This document shows, in pieces, positions 27,734-35,417 of a DNA stretch of 64,000 nucleotides. The translations under genes were made by a program, and so were the position numbers. This stretch comes from Dorea_A amylophila (GTDB taxonomy: Bacteria > Bacillota > Clostridia > Lachnospirales > Lachnospiraceae). The notes beneath the pieces were generated by a model. That model was not told where the DNA came from. It ran no database searches and saw only the letters and a list, made by a program, of their open reading frames with translations. The stretch is taken from contig NZ_JAOQJW010000010.1 of assembly GCF_025567265.1 (NCBI RefSeq), positions 1 to 64,000 of the forward strand, read 5' to 3'. The number at the start of each line of letters is the position of its first letter. The stretch's first letter is position 1.

Positions 27734-27875
27734 TTTTGAAGAAGAATTAAAGAAATTCCAGCCTAGTCTGGAAGTAGAGGAACTGGGAGATGCGATTTAC
27801 CAGGATGATCTGACAGATATGACAGATCTTTTAAGAGAAGTGATCGAACAGACGAAGCAGGACGATCCACAGTAA
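27726..27875 (+). CDS. Small acidic protein of 49 residues
   Basis: Overlaps the end of folC by eight bases, with GGAGG (27713-27717) eight bases before the ATG, and ends 99 bases before the TPR gene. The product starts MLDFEEELKKFQPSL and is rich in Glu and Asp, with about 16 acidic residues in 49, mostly helical, and has no cysteines. I do not recognise a family. Coupling to folC and a good ribosome site argue that it is real. Confidence 0.65.
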   Translation: MLDFEEELKKFQPSLEVEELGDAIYQDDLTDMTDLLREVIEQTKQDDPQ

Positions 27876-27974
27876 ACTGCGGCAAAGAAAAGCGGTTACA
27901 GTTCACAGGGAAGAATTCCGGAATGGAAAGTCTCAGCGCTGTATGAACAGTAACGGAAATATAGAGGGAAGTAT

Positions 27975-29339
27975 ATGGATTATACAACAAAATTGGCGTA
28001 TCAGTCGAACTACTGGTATAATGACGGGCTTAAAAGAGCGAACATCCGGGATCTGACCGGAGCAATCACATCGCTGAAAAAGAGTTTACAATATAACAGA
28101 GATAACATCGCATCGAGAAATCTTCTGGGACTTGTCTATTACGGAAGAGGTGATGTGGTAGAAGCACTGACGGAATGGGTGTTAAGCAAGAATCTCCAGC
28201 CGAAAGAGAACATTGCCAATTATTATATTATAAAGATAAAAGAGAAAAAAGACGAGTTGGATCAGATCAATCAGGCGATCAAAAGATACAATCAGGCACT
28301 GGATTACTGTTACCAGCGTTGTGAGGATTTGGCTGTACTCCAGCTTAAGAAAGCAATTGAGATGCATCCGACATATGTGAAAGCATATCAGCTTCTGGCA
28401 CTGCTTTACATTATGGATGAACAGTATTCCGAGGCGAGAAAGAATATCCGGATCGCACACAAGCTGGACAAGACAGATGATATCACCATGCGTTACATGC
28501 ATGAACTGAATCAGGTGCGGAAGTCAAGGAATGTGCGCCTGGTCGATGATAAAGATACGGGAACGAAGAAAAAAAGAAGACAGACGGTAACTTATAATAT
28601 CGGAAATGAAACGATCATCCAGCCTGTCGCATCCGGTCTTAAGGATAATGTCGGATTGCACACAATGATAAATATTGCAATTGGTGTAGCTGTCGGAGTT
28701 GCGGTTATGGCTTTCCTGGTCATGCCGGCAGTATCTGCATCCAGACAGAGCAAGGTGAACAAGCAGACGGTGAAGTTCAGTGATCAGATTGCGACGCAGA
28801 AGTCACAGATCAGTGCACTGAAAAAAGAACTGGAAACATACCGTACAGATACCAAAGCTGCAGAGGAACAGAAACAGACTGCGGAGGTGACAAAGTCAAG
28901 TTATGAGTCACTGATGACGATTGTATCGCATTATTCAACCGGAGATATGAGTAATTCTGCGCTGGCAGAAGAACTGCTGAAGATTAATGCAGATACACTT
29001 GGCACATCCGGAAAAGAAGAATATGACAGTCTGACAGAGAAGATTTATCCAAGAGTCTGTGAAAGCCTGTATGCAACATCCCAGAAGAATTATCAAGTGG
29101 CAAATTATGACACGGCGGTAACAAATCTGGAGCAGGTGGTACAGATGGATGAGGGATACCAGAACGGAGAGGCCATGCTTTTGCTTGCGCAGTCTTATGA
29201 AAAACAGGGTGAGCAGGATAAGGCGAATGCGTATTATCAGAAGATTATAGAAGAGCATGAGGGAACACAGGCTGCGACCGATGCACAGGAAGCACTTGAT
29301 ACGCAGAATGCACAGAAGAGTAAGAAGAATAATAACTAG
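27975..29339 (+). CDS. Membrane-anchored TPR-repeat protein
   Basis: A 454-residue protein with cytoplasmic TPR-like helices over residues ~15-175 (LKKSLQYNRDNIASRNLLGLVYYGRG and following units). A single membrane helix follows at ~232-254, then a coiled coil (~265-310) and more TPR units outside (~345-435) with TYDTAVTNLEQVV-like repeats. The role is unknown; proteins of this plan often act as scaffolds in envelope assembly. It is probably the last gene of the folC unit and is followed by a terminator. Confidence 0.8.
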   Translation: MDYTTKLAYQSNYWYNDGLKRANIRDLTGAITSLKKSLQYNRDNIASRNLLGLVYYGRGDVVEALTEWVLSKNLQPKENIANYYIIKIKEKKDELDQINQAIKRYNQALDYCYQRCEDLAVLQLKKAIEMHPTYVKAYQLLALLYIMDEQYSEARKNIRIAHKLDKTDDITMRYMHELNQVRKSRNVRLVDDKDTGTKKKRRQTVTYNIGNETIIQPVASGLKDNVGLHTMINIAIGVAVGVAVMAFLVMPAVSASRQSKVNKQTVKFSDQIATQKSQISALKKELETYRTDTKAAEEQKQTAEVTKSSYESLMTIVSHYSTGDMSNSALAEELLKINADTLGTSGKEEYDSLTEKIYPRVCESLYATSQKNYQVANYDTAVTNLEQVVQMDEGYQNGEAMLLLAQSYEKQGEQDKANAYYQKIIEEHEGTQAATDAQEALDTQNAQKSKKNNN

Positions 29340-29384
29340 GATATGCGTTGTCCTGGTATAGAAATGGCAGAAATACAAAAAGAG

Positions 29385-29419
29385 AAGGATATACACGTAA
29401 GAGGTGTATGTCCTTTTTT
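29385..29419 (+). terminator. Rho-independent terminator after the TPR gene
   Basis: AAGGATATACAC (29385-29396) pairs with GTGTATGTCCTT (29404-29415), ending in a run of six Ts. Confidence 0.88.
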
Positions 29420-29469
29420 GTTTATGCACTATGCAAAATAATAGAAAGATGTAAATGGGGAGTTATAAC

Positions 29470-29781
29470 ATGAAGTATCAGGTACAGGAGAATTATCTGA
29501 CTATATTTTTACCGGGGGAACTGGATCATCACAATGCGGAAGAGATAAGAAAGGAATCCGATCATCTGATTGAACATAATCATATCCGGTATGTGATCTT
29601 TGATTTTGCAGATACGAAATTCTGTGACAGTTCGGGAATCGGAGTGATCATGGGACGTTACCGTAAAATCTATATGCTGGGCGGCGAAGTCTGTGCGGTA
29701 CATACCAGCGAACGGATCCGTAAGATCCTGACTATGTCAGGGGTAACAAAAATCATGCAGATATATGAGGAGGAGAAATAA
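29470..29781 (+). CDS. spoIIAA: Anti-sigma F factor antagonist SpoIIAA
   Basis: STAS-domain protein that binds SpoIIAB in the forespore and releases sigma-F. The phosphorylatable serine is in the KFCDSSGIGVIMG motif near residue 60. At 103 residues from the ATG at 29470, which has GGGGAG upstream, it has the expected size; an earlier in-frame ATG at 29455 has none. It is the first gene of the spoIIA operon. Confidence 0.95.
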   Translation: MKYQVQENYLTIFLPGELDHHNAEEIRKESDHLIEHNHIRYVIFDFADTKFCDSSGIGVIMGRYRKIYMLGGEVCAVHTSERIRKILTMSGVTKIMQIYEEEK

Positions 29782-29782
29782 A

Positions 29783-30238
29783 ATGGAAAATACCAATGAA
29801 ATGCAGATTATTTTTGACAGTTATTCCTCGAATGAATCATTTGCCAGAGTTGCCGTTGCAGCATTTATGACATCACTGAATCCGACAGTTGAGGAAGTTG
29901 CAGATGTAAAAACGGCTGTGTCGGAGGCTGTGACGAATGCGGTGATTCATGGCTATGAATGCCGGGTGGAGAAGATATTCCTCCGATGTGCAACCTGTGA
30001 AGACACATTGGAGATAGAAGTGGAAGATCATGGAAAAGGAATCGAAGATGTGACAAAAGCGATGGAGCCGTTATTTACCACCAGGCCGGAACTTGACCGG
30101 TCAGGAATGGGATTTTCTTTTATGACAGCATTCATGGATCAGGTTGAAGTGAGTTCCGAACCGGGAAAAGGAACCATTGTGAAAATGAAAAAGACAATCG
30201 GAAAAGGACGAAAGATATGGACCACACAATCGCTTTAA
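29783..30238 (+). CDS. spoIIAB: Anti-sigma F factor / serine kinase SpoIIAB
   Basis: GHKL-type kinase that holds sigma-F inactive and phosphorylates SpoIIAA. The N-box is AVSEAVTNAVIHGYE and the G-boxes are EVEDHGKGIED and RSGMGFSFMTAFMD. It has 151 residues from the ATG at 29783, preceded by GAGGAGGAG, which overlaps the end of spoIIAA. Its 3' end overlaps sigF by 22 bases. Confidence 0.95.
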   Translation: MENTNEMQIIFDSYSSNESFARVAVAAFMTSLNPTVEEVADVKTAVSEAVTNAVIHGYECRVEKIFLRCATCEDTLEIEVEDHGKGIEDVTKAMEPLFTTRPELDRSGMGFSFMTAFMDQVEVSSEPGKGTIVKMKKTIGKGRKIWTTQSL

Positions 30239-30930
30239 TTCAGAAATCTCACGAAGGGGATGACGAAGCAAGAGCACAGATTGTGGAGGAAAATACGGGA
30301 CTGGTCTGGTGTATCGTAAGACGCTTTGCAGGGCGCGGAACAGAAATGGAAGACCTGTTCCAGATCGGAACGATCGGACTGCTGAAAGCAATTGACAAGT
30401 TCGATCTGAGTTTTGAAGTGAAATTCTCAACTTATGCAGTCCCGCTGATCAGCGGTGAAATTAAGCGGTTCCTGAGAGATGACGGAATGATCAAGGTCAG
30501 TCGTTCACTGAAAGAACTGTCATACAAAGCGTATCAGACGCAGGAAAGGCTCGGAAAAGAGTTGGGAAGAGAGCCGTCGGTTGCAGAGATTGCAGAAGAT
30601 TTAAAGGTCGCACCGGAAGAACTGACGATGGCAATGGATGCATGTACGGATGTGGAATCACTGCACAGACCTGTCTGTAAAAAAGAAGGACAGGAAATGT
30701 CATTGATGGAGAAAGTCGGTCAGGCTGATGCGGCAGAAGAAAGAGTTGTAGATCATCTGCTATTGAAAGAACTGCTGAAAAATCTGGATAAGGACGAGAG
30801 AAAGCTGATCTATCTACGATATTTTTCGGAAAAGACACAGACACAGGTGGGAAAAGAACTTGGAATTTCACAGGTTCAGGTATCCAGAATGGAAAAGAAG
30901 ATATTAAAAAATTTAAGAGAGAAGTTATAA
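30217..30930 (+). CDS. sigF: RNA polymerase sigma-F factor (SpoIIAC)
   Basis: Forespore-specific sigma factor. Region 2 is seen as ARAQIVEENTGLVWCIVRRFAGRG and DLFQIGTIGLLKAIDKFDLS, region 3 as GMIKVSRSLKELSYKAYQ, and region 4 as YLRYFSEKTQTQVGKELGISQVQVSRMEK. The 237-residue length is typical. It is the last gene of the spoIIA operon. The forespore genes it activates include spoVA-type operons through sigma-G. Confidence 0.95.
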   Translation: MDHTIALIQKSHEGDDEARAQIVEENTGLVWCIVRRFAGRGTEMEDLFQIGTIGLLKAIDKFDLSFEVKFSTYAVPLISGEIKRFLRDDGMIKVSRSLKELSYKAYQTQERLGKELGREPSVAEIAEDLKVAPEELTMAMDACTDVESLHRPVCKKEGQEMSLMEKVGQADAAEERVVDHLLLKELLKNLDKDERKLIYLRYFSEKTQTQVGKELGISQVQVSRMEKKILKNLREKL

Positions 30931-30948
30931 CAGGCACGTCAGGGATCG

Positions 30949-30977
30949 ATTCTATGTATGGAATCCATGCATAGAAT
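30949..30977 (+). terminator. Near-perfect hairpin after sigF
   Basis: ATTCTATGTATGG (30949-30961) pairs with CCATGCATAGAAT (30965-30977) around a three-base loop. No T-run follows. Its 3' arm contains the -35 of the promoter described next. Confidence 0.55.
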
Positions 30978-30997
30978 TGTCAGAATCCGGCATACTA
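30968..30997 (+). promoter_or_regulatory. Probable sigma-G promoter of the spoVA operon
   Basis: TGCATA (30968-30973), a 17-base spacer and CATACTA (30991-30997) agree with the forespore sigma-G consensus (TGMATR and CATAMTA). Known spoVA operons are sigma-G dependent. Confidence 0.72.
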
Positions 30998-31042
30998 ACT
31001 CATGAGATCCGGTAAAAGAAAGCATGGGAAGAAAGGGTGAGA

Positions 31043-31270
31043 ATGTTGGAAGAAGGCAGAAAGAAGATCAGGATGTGCCTGATCTTTGTTATTACAGCAG
31101 CAGTGATCATAGGATTTATTTATTATTTTCATGATGTAAAAGGCAGTCACGGAGTAAATGAAGGAACGTTGGTAAAGAAGACGGTATACTATCAGGATGA
31201 AAAAACGGAGGTGAAGAAAGATGGCAGGGAAGGCAGGCACTGTATATATAAAGGCAGACCGGAATGTTGA
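31043..31270 (+). CDS. Small membrane protein leading the spoVA operon
   Basis: A 75-residue protein with one membrane helix (CLIFVITAAVIIGFIYYF, residues ~12-29) and a basic tail. AAAGGGTGAG precedes the ATG at 31043. Its 3' end overlaps spoVAA by 50 bases. I do not recognise a family. It lies directly behind the sigma-G-like promoter, so it should be made in the forespore if it is real. Confidence 0.6.
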   Translation: MLEEGRKKIRMCLIFVITAAVIIGFIYYFHDVKGSHGVNEGTLVKKTVYYQDEKTEVKKDGREGRHCIYKGRPEC

Positions 31271-31895
31271 GGTGGCAAAGACATCCGTGATGATCGGTGA
31301 TGTGCTGAAGATAGAGTGTACAGACCCGGCAATGCTTGCCAGGATCCGGAGCATTCATCTGCTGACCTTTCATCATCCGGATGATAAGAGACAGCGTAGA
31401 ACAGTGGTATCACTTCTGAAAGTGATACAGAAGATTCATGAGATCTATCCGGATGCAGCAGTAGAAAATATCGGAGAAACGGATTTTATCGTGACGTATG
31501 AGGAACAGGATGGAAAAGGCGGGATCATCCATGTCGTTAAGATTGTGGCTGTAGTACTGATCAGTTTCTTTGGCGCAGCATTTTCAACAATGGCATTCAA
31601 TAATGATGTAGGTGTGACCAGAATGTTTGGACAGGTATATGAACTTTTAACCGGTACAAAGTCAGATGGATTTACAATCCTGGAGTTCACATACTGTATT
31701 GGTATTGTGATAGGAATTCTGACATTCTTCAATCATTTCGGAAAAAAACGATTGTCGGTAGATCCGACACCGATGGAGGTGGAGATGCGTCTTTACGAGA
31801 ATGATATACAGACAACGCTGGTAGAGACATATTCCAGAAAGGAGAAAGAACTGGATGTTGGCGAAAAACATATGTCTGGCACTACTGGGATTTAG
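31221..31895 (+). CDS. spoVAA: Stage V sporulation protein SpoVAA
   Basis: Component of the SpoVA channel that moves dipicolinic acid into the forespore and out at germination. It has 224 residues: an N-terminal soluble domain to ~110, then two membrane helices (IVAVVLISFFGAAFSTMAF and LEFTYCIGIVIGILTFF). The motif FNNDVGVTRMF is family typical. GGAGGTG precedes the ATG. It overlaps spoVAB by 41 bases. Confidence 0.9.
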   Translation: MAGKAGTVYIKADRNVEVAKTSVMIGDVLKIECTDPAMLARIRSIHLLTFHHPDDKRQRRTVVSLLKVIQKIHEIYPDAAVENIGETDFIVTYEEQDGKGGIIHVVKIVAVVLISFFGAAFSTMAFNNDVGVTRMFGQVYELLTGTKSDGFTILEFTYCIGIVIGILTFFNHFGKKRLSVDPTPMEVEMRLYENDIQTTLVETYSRKEKELDVGEKHMSGTTGI

Positions 31896-32271
31896 TGCAG
31901 GGATTACGGCGGCAGGCGGACTTTTTTCTTTTATCATAGGCCTGGGTGTGATATCGGACTTTGCCGACCGGACACATACAGGAGAACAGGTTATGTTATA
32001 TGAAGATGCGGTTGCAGCCGGAGGAAGTCTGGGCGCCGTTATTTCTGTGTATCATCCGGCGGTTCCGTTCGCAGGCTGTCTGCTTCCGGTTATGGGACTG
32101 TTCGGAGGAATCTTTGTGGGCTGCTGGGCAATGGCTTTGACGGAAATGCTGGATCTGTTTCCGATCTTTATCAGGAGAATCCGTATGGTAAGAGGGATTG
32201 CAGCGGTGATGATTGGAATCGCATTTGGAAAAGGTCTGGGCGCATTATTGTTTTTCTGGAAGAGGTGGTGA
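31855..32271 (+). CDS. spoVAB: Stage V sporulation protein SpoVAB
   Basis: A 138-residue membrane protein with about four helices and the family patch GGSLGAVISVYHPAVPFAGCLLPVMGLFGGIFVGCWAMALTEML-like arrangement (residues ~60-105). It overlaps spoVAA at its start and is followed by spoVAC with a five-base gap. It belongs to the dipicolinate transport set. Confidence 0.9.
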   Translation: MLAKNICLALLGFSAGITAAGGLFSFIIGLGVISDFADRTHTGEQVMLYEDAVAAGGSLGAVISVYHPAVPFAGCLLPVMGLFGGIFVGCWAMALTEMLDLFPIFIRRIRMVRGIAAVMIGIAFGKGLGALLFFWKRW

Positions 32272-32275
32272 TGAT

Positions 32276-32737
32276 ATGGAGAAGAAAAAACAACAACAGT
32301 CATATGAAAATTATGTCAGGCAGAAAACACCGGTGCATAATCTGCCGGTAAATATGGCGAAAGCATTCGTTACAGGCGGTGTCATCTGTGTGATCGGGCA
32401 AGGCATTCTGAATATCTGCGAGAAAGCGGGACTGGGCAGGGATATGAGTGGAAGCTGGTGTTCGATGCTTCTGGTGCTTCTGAGTGCAGTGCTTACCGGA
32501 TGCAATCTGTATCCACAGATCGCAAAGTGGGGCGGTGCAGGAGCGCTGGTACCGATTACGGGATTTGCCAATTCAGTGGCAGCACCGGCGATTGAATACA
32601 AGAAAGAAGGACAGGTTATAGGAATCGGGTGCAAGATATTTACCATTGCCGGACCGGTGATCCTGTATGGGATATTTACAAGCTGGCTGCTTGGACTGTT
32701 CTATTGGCTGCTAAAAGCGGCAGGAGTTGCGGGATAA
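32276..32737 (+). CDS. spoVAC: Stage V sporulation protein SpoVAC
   Basis: Membrane protein of 153 residues; in B. subtilis SpoVAC forms a mechanosensitive channel needed for dipicolinate release. Family residues include TPVHNLPVNMAKAFVTGG near the start and GAGALVPITGFANSVAAPAIEYKKEGQ in the centre. I chose the ATG at 32276 with AGAGGTGGTGAT upstream. SpoVAE, two genes on, is a paralogue with a similar GAGASVPLLGFGN patch. Confidence 0.92.
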   Translation: MEKKKQQQSYENYVRQKTPVHNLPVNMAKAFVTGGVICVIGQGILNICEKAGLGRDMSGSWCSMLLVLLSAVLTGCNLYPQIAKWGGAGALVPITGFANSVAAPAIEYKKEGQVIGIGCKIFTIAGPVILYGIFTSWLLGLFYWLLKAAGVAG

Positions 32738-32771
32738 TCTGTATGGAAATATAGCAGGAGGATATAAGAAT

Positions 32772-33776
32772 ATGATAAAAGGAAAGCAGAGTATAGCATT
32801 TAAGGCATCTCCGTATATTGAGGAAAGTGCATCTGTCGTCGGTAAGAAAGAAGGGGAAGGACCACTTGGCAGCAGGTTTGATATGGTGGGTCAGGATGAT
32901 ATGTTCGGGGAGGACACCTGGGAAAAAGCGGAAAGCAGTATGCAGAAAGAAGCCTGTCAGCTGGCACTTGGTAAAGCACATCTGACGGCAGGAGCCATCC
33001 GGTATCTGTTCGGAGGCGATCTGCTAAGGCAGGGAGTAGCAACATCACTTGGAGTTGAACAGCTGCAGATACCGATGTTTGGTCTGTACGGTGCATGTTC
33101 AACGTCAGGGGAAGCACTCGCCCTGGCATCGATGTGTGTGGCGGCAGGATACGGAGAGCGGATGCTCGTAGTGACATCCAGCCATTTCGGAAGTGCAGAA
33201 AAGGAATTCCGTTTTCCGCTCAGTTATGCGAATCAGAGACCGCTGTCTGCACAATGGACGGTGACCGGAAGTGGAGCATTTATTGTTGGAAAGAACAGGA
33301 GTCATGTGAGGATCACCGGAGTGACGGTCGGTAAGATTGTGGATTATGGCTTGAAGGATTCGCAGAATATGGGCGCATGTATGGCTCCGGCAGCCTGCGA
33401 TACGATCATCCGGAATCTGGAAGATTTTGAAAGAAAAGAAGAAGATTATGACCGGATCATTACCGGAGATCTCGGATATGTGGGACAGAGTATATTATTT
33501 GATCTTATGCGGGAAAAAGAATACGATATCAAAGAAAGACATATGGATTGTGGGATGACAATATTTGATCAGAGCAGGCAGGATACCCATGCGGGAGGAA
33601 GTGGCTGCGGATGTGCTGCAGCAACGTTATCGGCGTATATCCTGCCTGCCATTGCAAGCGGTGAGTGGAAGAGGGTACTGTTCGTTCCGACAGGAGCACT
33701 GATGTCGACGGTCAGTTACAATGAGGGAGCAAGTGTTCCGGGAATTGCACATGGAATCGTGCTGGAACACTGTTAG
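32772..33776 (+). CDS. spoVAD: Stage V sporulation protein SpoVAD
   Basis: Thiolase-fold protein that binds dipicolinic acid. The sequence shows GKQSIAFKASPYIEESASVVGKKEGEGPLG-type N-terminal residues, the YGACSTSGEALALASM loop at the place of the thiolase nucleophile, and GGSGCGCAAATLSAYILP near the end. It has 334 residues from the ATG at 32772, preceded by AGGAGG. It is membrane associated through SpoVAC and SpoVAE in the known complex. Confidence 0.95.
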   Translation: MIKGKQSIAFKASPYIEESASVVGKKEGEGPLGSRFDMVGQDDMFGEDTWEKAESSMQKEACQLALGKAHLTAGAIRYLFGGDLLRQGVATSLGVEQLQIPMFGLYGACSTSGEALALASMCVAAGYGERMLVVTSSHFGSAEKEFRFPLSYANQRPLSAQWTVTGSGAFIVGKNRSHVRITGVTVGKIVDYGLKDSQNMGACMAPAACDTIIRNLEDFERKEEDYDRIITGDLGYVGQSILFDLMREKEYDIKERHMDCGMTIFDQSRQDTHAGGSGCGCAAATLSAYILPAIASGEWKRVLFVPTGALMSTVSYNEGASVPGIAHGIVLEHC

Positions 33777-33804
33777 ACAAAAACATACAGGGAGGAAACA
33801 TAAT

Positions 33805-34161
33805 ATGGATTATATCAATGCATTCTGGGTGGGAGGTCTGATCTGTGCACTGACACAGATATTGCTGGACCGGACAAAGCTGATGCCGGGAAGAATTATG
33901 GTGCTTTTGGTGTGCAGCGGCTCTGTATTAGGAGCACTGAAGATATATCCGGTGATTCAGGAATATGCAGGAGCCGGTGCCAGTGTACCATTATTGGGAT
34001 TCGGTAATCTTTTGTGGAAAGGTGTCAAAGAAGCTGTAGATAAAGAAGGATTCATCGGGATATTTATGGGCGGATTTAAGGCAAGTGCCGTTGGAATATC
34101 TGCAGCACTTATCTTTGGCTATCTGGCATCGCTTGTCTTTGAGCCGAAGATGAAGAAATAA
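33805..34161 (+). CDS. spoVAE: Stage V sporulation protein SpoVAE
   Basis: A 118-residue membrane protein of the SpoVAC/SpoVAE group with about four helices and the GAGASVPLLGFGNLLWKG patch. GGAGG lies upstream of the ATG at 33805. It is the last gene of the operon visible here, followed by a bidirectional-looking terminator. No spoVAF or gerA-like gene follows. Confidence 0.92.
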   Translation: MDYINAFWVGGLICALTQILLDRTKLMPGRIMVLLVCSGSVLGALKIYPVIQEYAGAGASVPLLGFGNLLWKGVKEAVDKEGFIGIFMGGFKASAVGISAALIFGYLASLVFEPKMKK

Positions 34162-34192
34162 TGTTCAAAGGTAGTTCATGTATTATAATAAA

Positions 34193-34233
34193 ACTCCCGC
34201 AGAAGCTGTCAGAGTGGCAGTCCCGGCGGGAGT
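34193..34233. terminator. Shared terminator between spoVAE and purC
   Basis: ACTCCCGC (34193-34200) pairs with GCGGGAGT (34226-34233), with a smaller hairpin inside the loop. On the minus strand it is followed by TTTTATTATAAT, which favours use by purC. Confidence 0.65.
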
Positions 34234-34345
34234 ATTTATACTAAAATATGCAAGAGAAACTGCCGGTGGCAGATCCTCTGCATTGCTACCTGATCAGATG
34301 ATCGAGAAAACGGCAAGGAGTTCATTATCTCTGAATACAGGGGAA

Positions 34346-35209
34346 TTAAGCAAGTTCTTCACCTGTGATCATCTTGTAGCACTGAAGATATTTGTCAATT
34401 GTTTTCTGGACAATATCATCCGGAAGGTTCCAGTCATTATCCGGGTGAGAAGTCAGCCAGTCACGTGCAAACTGTTTGTCGAACGACGGCTGTCCGTGTC
34501 CCGGTTCATAACCTTCTACAGGCCAGAAACGAGAGCTGTCCGGTGTCAGCATCTCATCACCGATAACCATATTACCATTTTCATCAAGACCAAATTCGAA
34601 TTTGGTATCTGCGATAATGATACCACGGCTTAATGCATAGTCTGCACATTTTTTATAGAGAGCGATCGTACAGTCACGAAGCTTGGCTGCATATTCTTCG
34701 CCTTTACCAGGGAAATATTTCTCAAGGTGGGCAATGCTCTGCTCGTAAGAAATATTTTCATCATGATCTCCGATCTCAGCTTTTGTGGATGGTGTATAGA
34801 TTGGCTCTGGAAGCTTATCTGATTCTTTTAATCCTTCCGGAAGCTTGATGCCGCATACAGTACCATTCTCCTGATAACTCTTCCATCCGCTTCCTGTGAT
34901 GTAACCACGTACGATACATTCGATTGGAAGCATCTCAAGCTTTTTGCACATCATGCTGTTACCGTCATATTCTGGTTTCTGGAAGAATTCAGGCATATCT
35001 TTCACATCAGTAGAGATCATGTGGTTTGGAAGAATGTCTTTTGTCAGGTCGAACCAGAATTTAGACATCTGCGTCAGAACAGTTCCTTTCTTGGAAACAA
35101 TATTCTTAAGAATTACGTCAAAACAACTGATACGATCAGTGGCAACCATAATCAGGCTGTCTCCGTTATCATAAATTTCACGGACTTTACCTTCTTTTAT
35201 TGGTTTCAT
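34346..35209 (-). CDS. purC: Phosphoribosylaminoimidazole-succinocarboxamide synthase
   Basis: SAICAR synthase of purine biosynthesis: CAIR, aspartate and ATP give SAICAR. The 287-residue sequence starts MKPIKEGKVREIYDNGD, with KLEMLPIECIVRGYITGSGWKSY, IIIADTKFEFGLDENGN and DELLTPDSSRFW-type segments all present (here DEMLTPDSSRFW). I prefer the ATG at 35209 with GAGGT upstream; a longer reading to 35263 adds an untypical tail. It is monocistronic and away from other pur genes in this window. Confidence 0.95.
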   Translation of the reverse strand: MKPIKEGKVREIYDNGDSLIMVATDRISCFDVILKNIVSKKGTVLTQMSKFWFDLTKDILPNHMISTDVKDMPEFFQKPEYDGNSMMCKKLEMLPIECIVRGYITGSGWKSYQENGTVCGIKLPEGLKESDKLPEPIYTPSTKAEIGDHDENISYEQSIAHLEKYFPGKGEEYAAKLRDCTIALYKKCADYALSRGIIIADTKFEFGLDENGNMVIGDEMLTPDSSRFWPVEGYEPGHGQPSFDKQFARDWLTSHPDNDWNLPDDIVQKTIDKYLQCYKMITGEELA

Positions 35210-35417
35210 AACAATACCTCGCTTATTTATTATTTTTTTTAATATGTCCTCACTAATAGTCAAACAGATTTTTCAGGAAAAAACAATAGTAAATTGCAAA
35301 ATTATGAAAAAAAGTACAAAATATAAATTATGATGTATAATAAGAATATCGTAAAAAAGAATACTGATAAGTAATGGTAATAGTGACTGATAACGACAGA
35401 TAATAAGGGAAGAAATT

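Noticed and set aside
34178..34633. Plus-strand frame opposite the end of purC
   Set aside because: It runs through the terminator and antisense to purC, with no homology visible.
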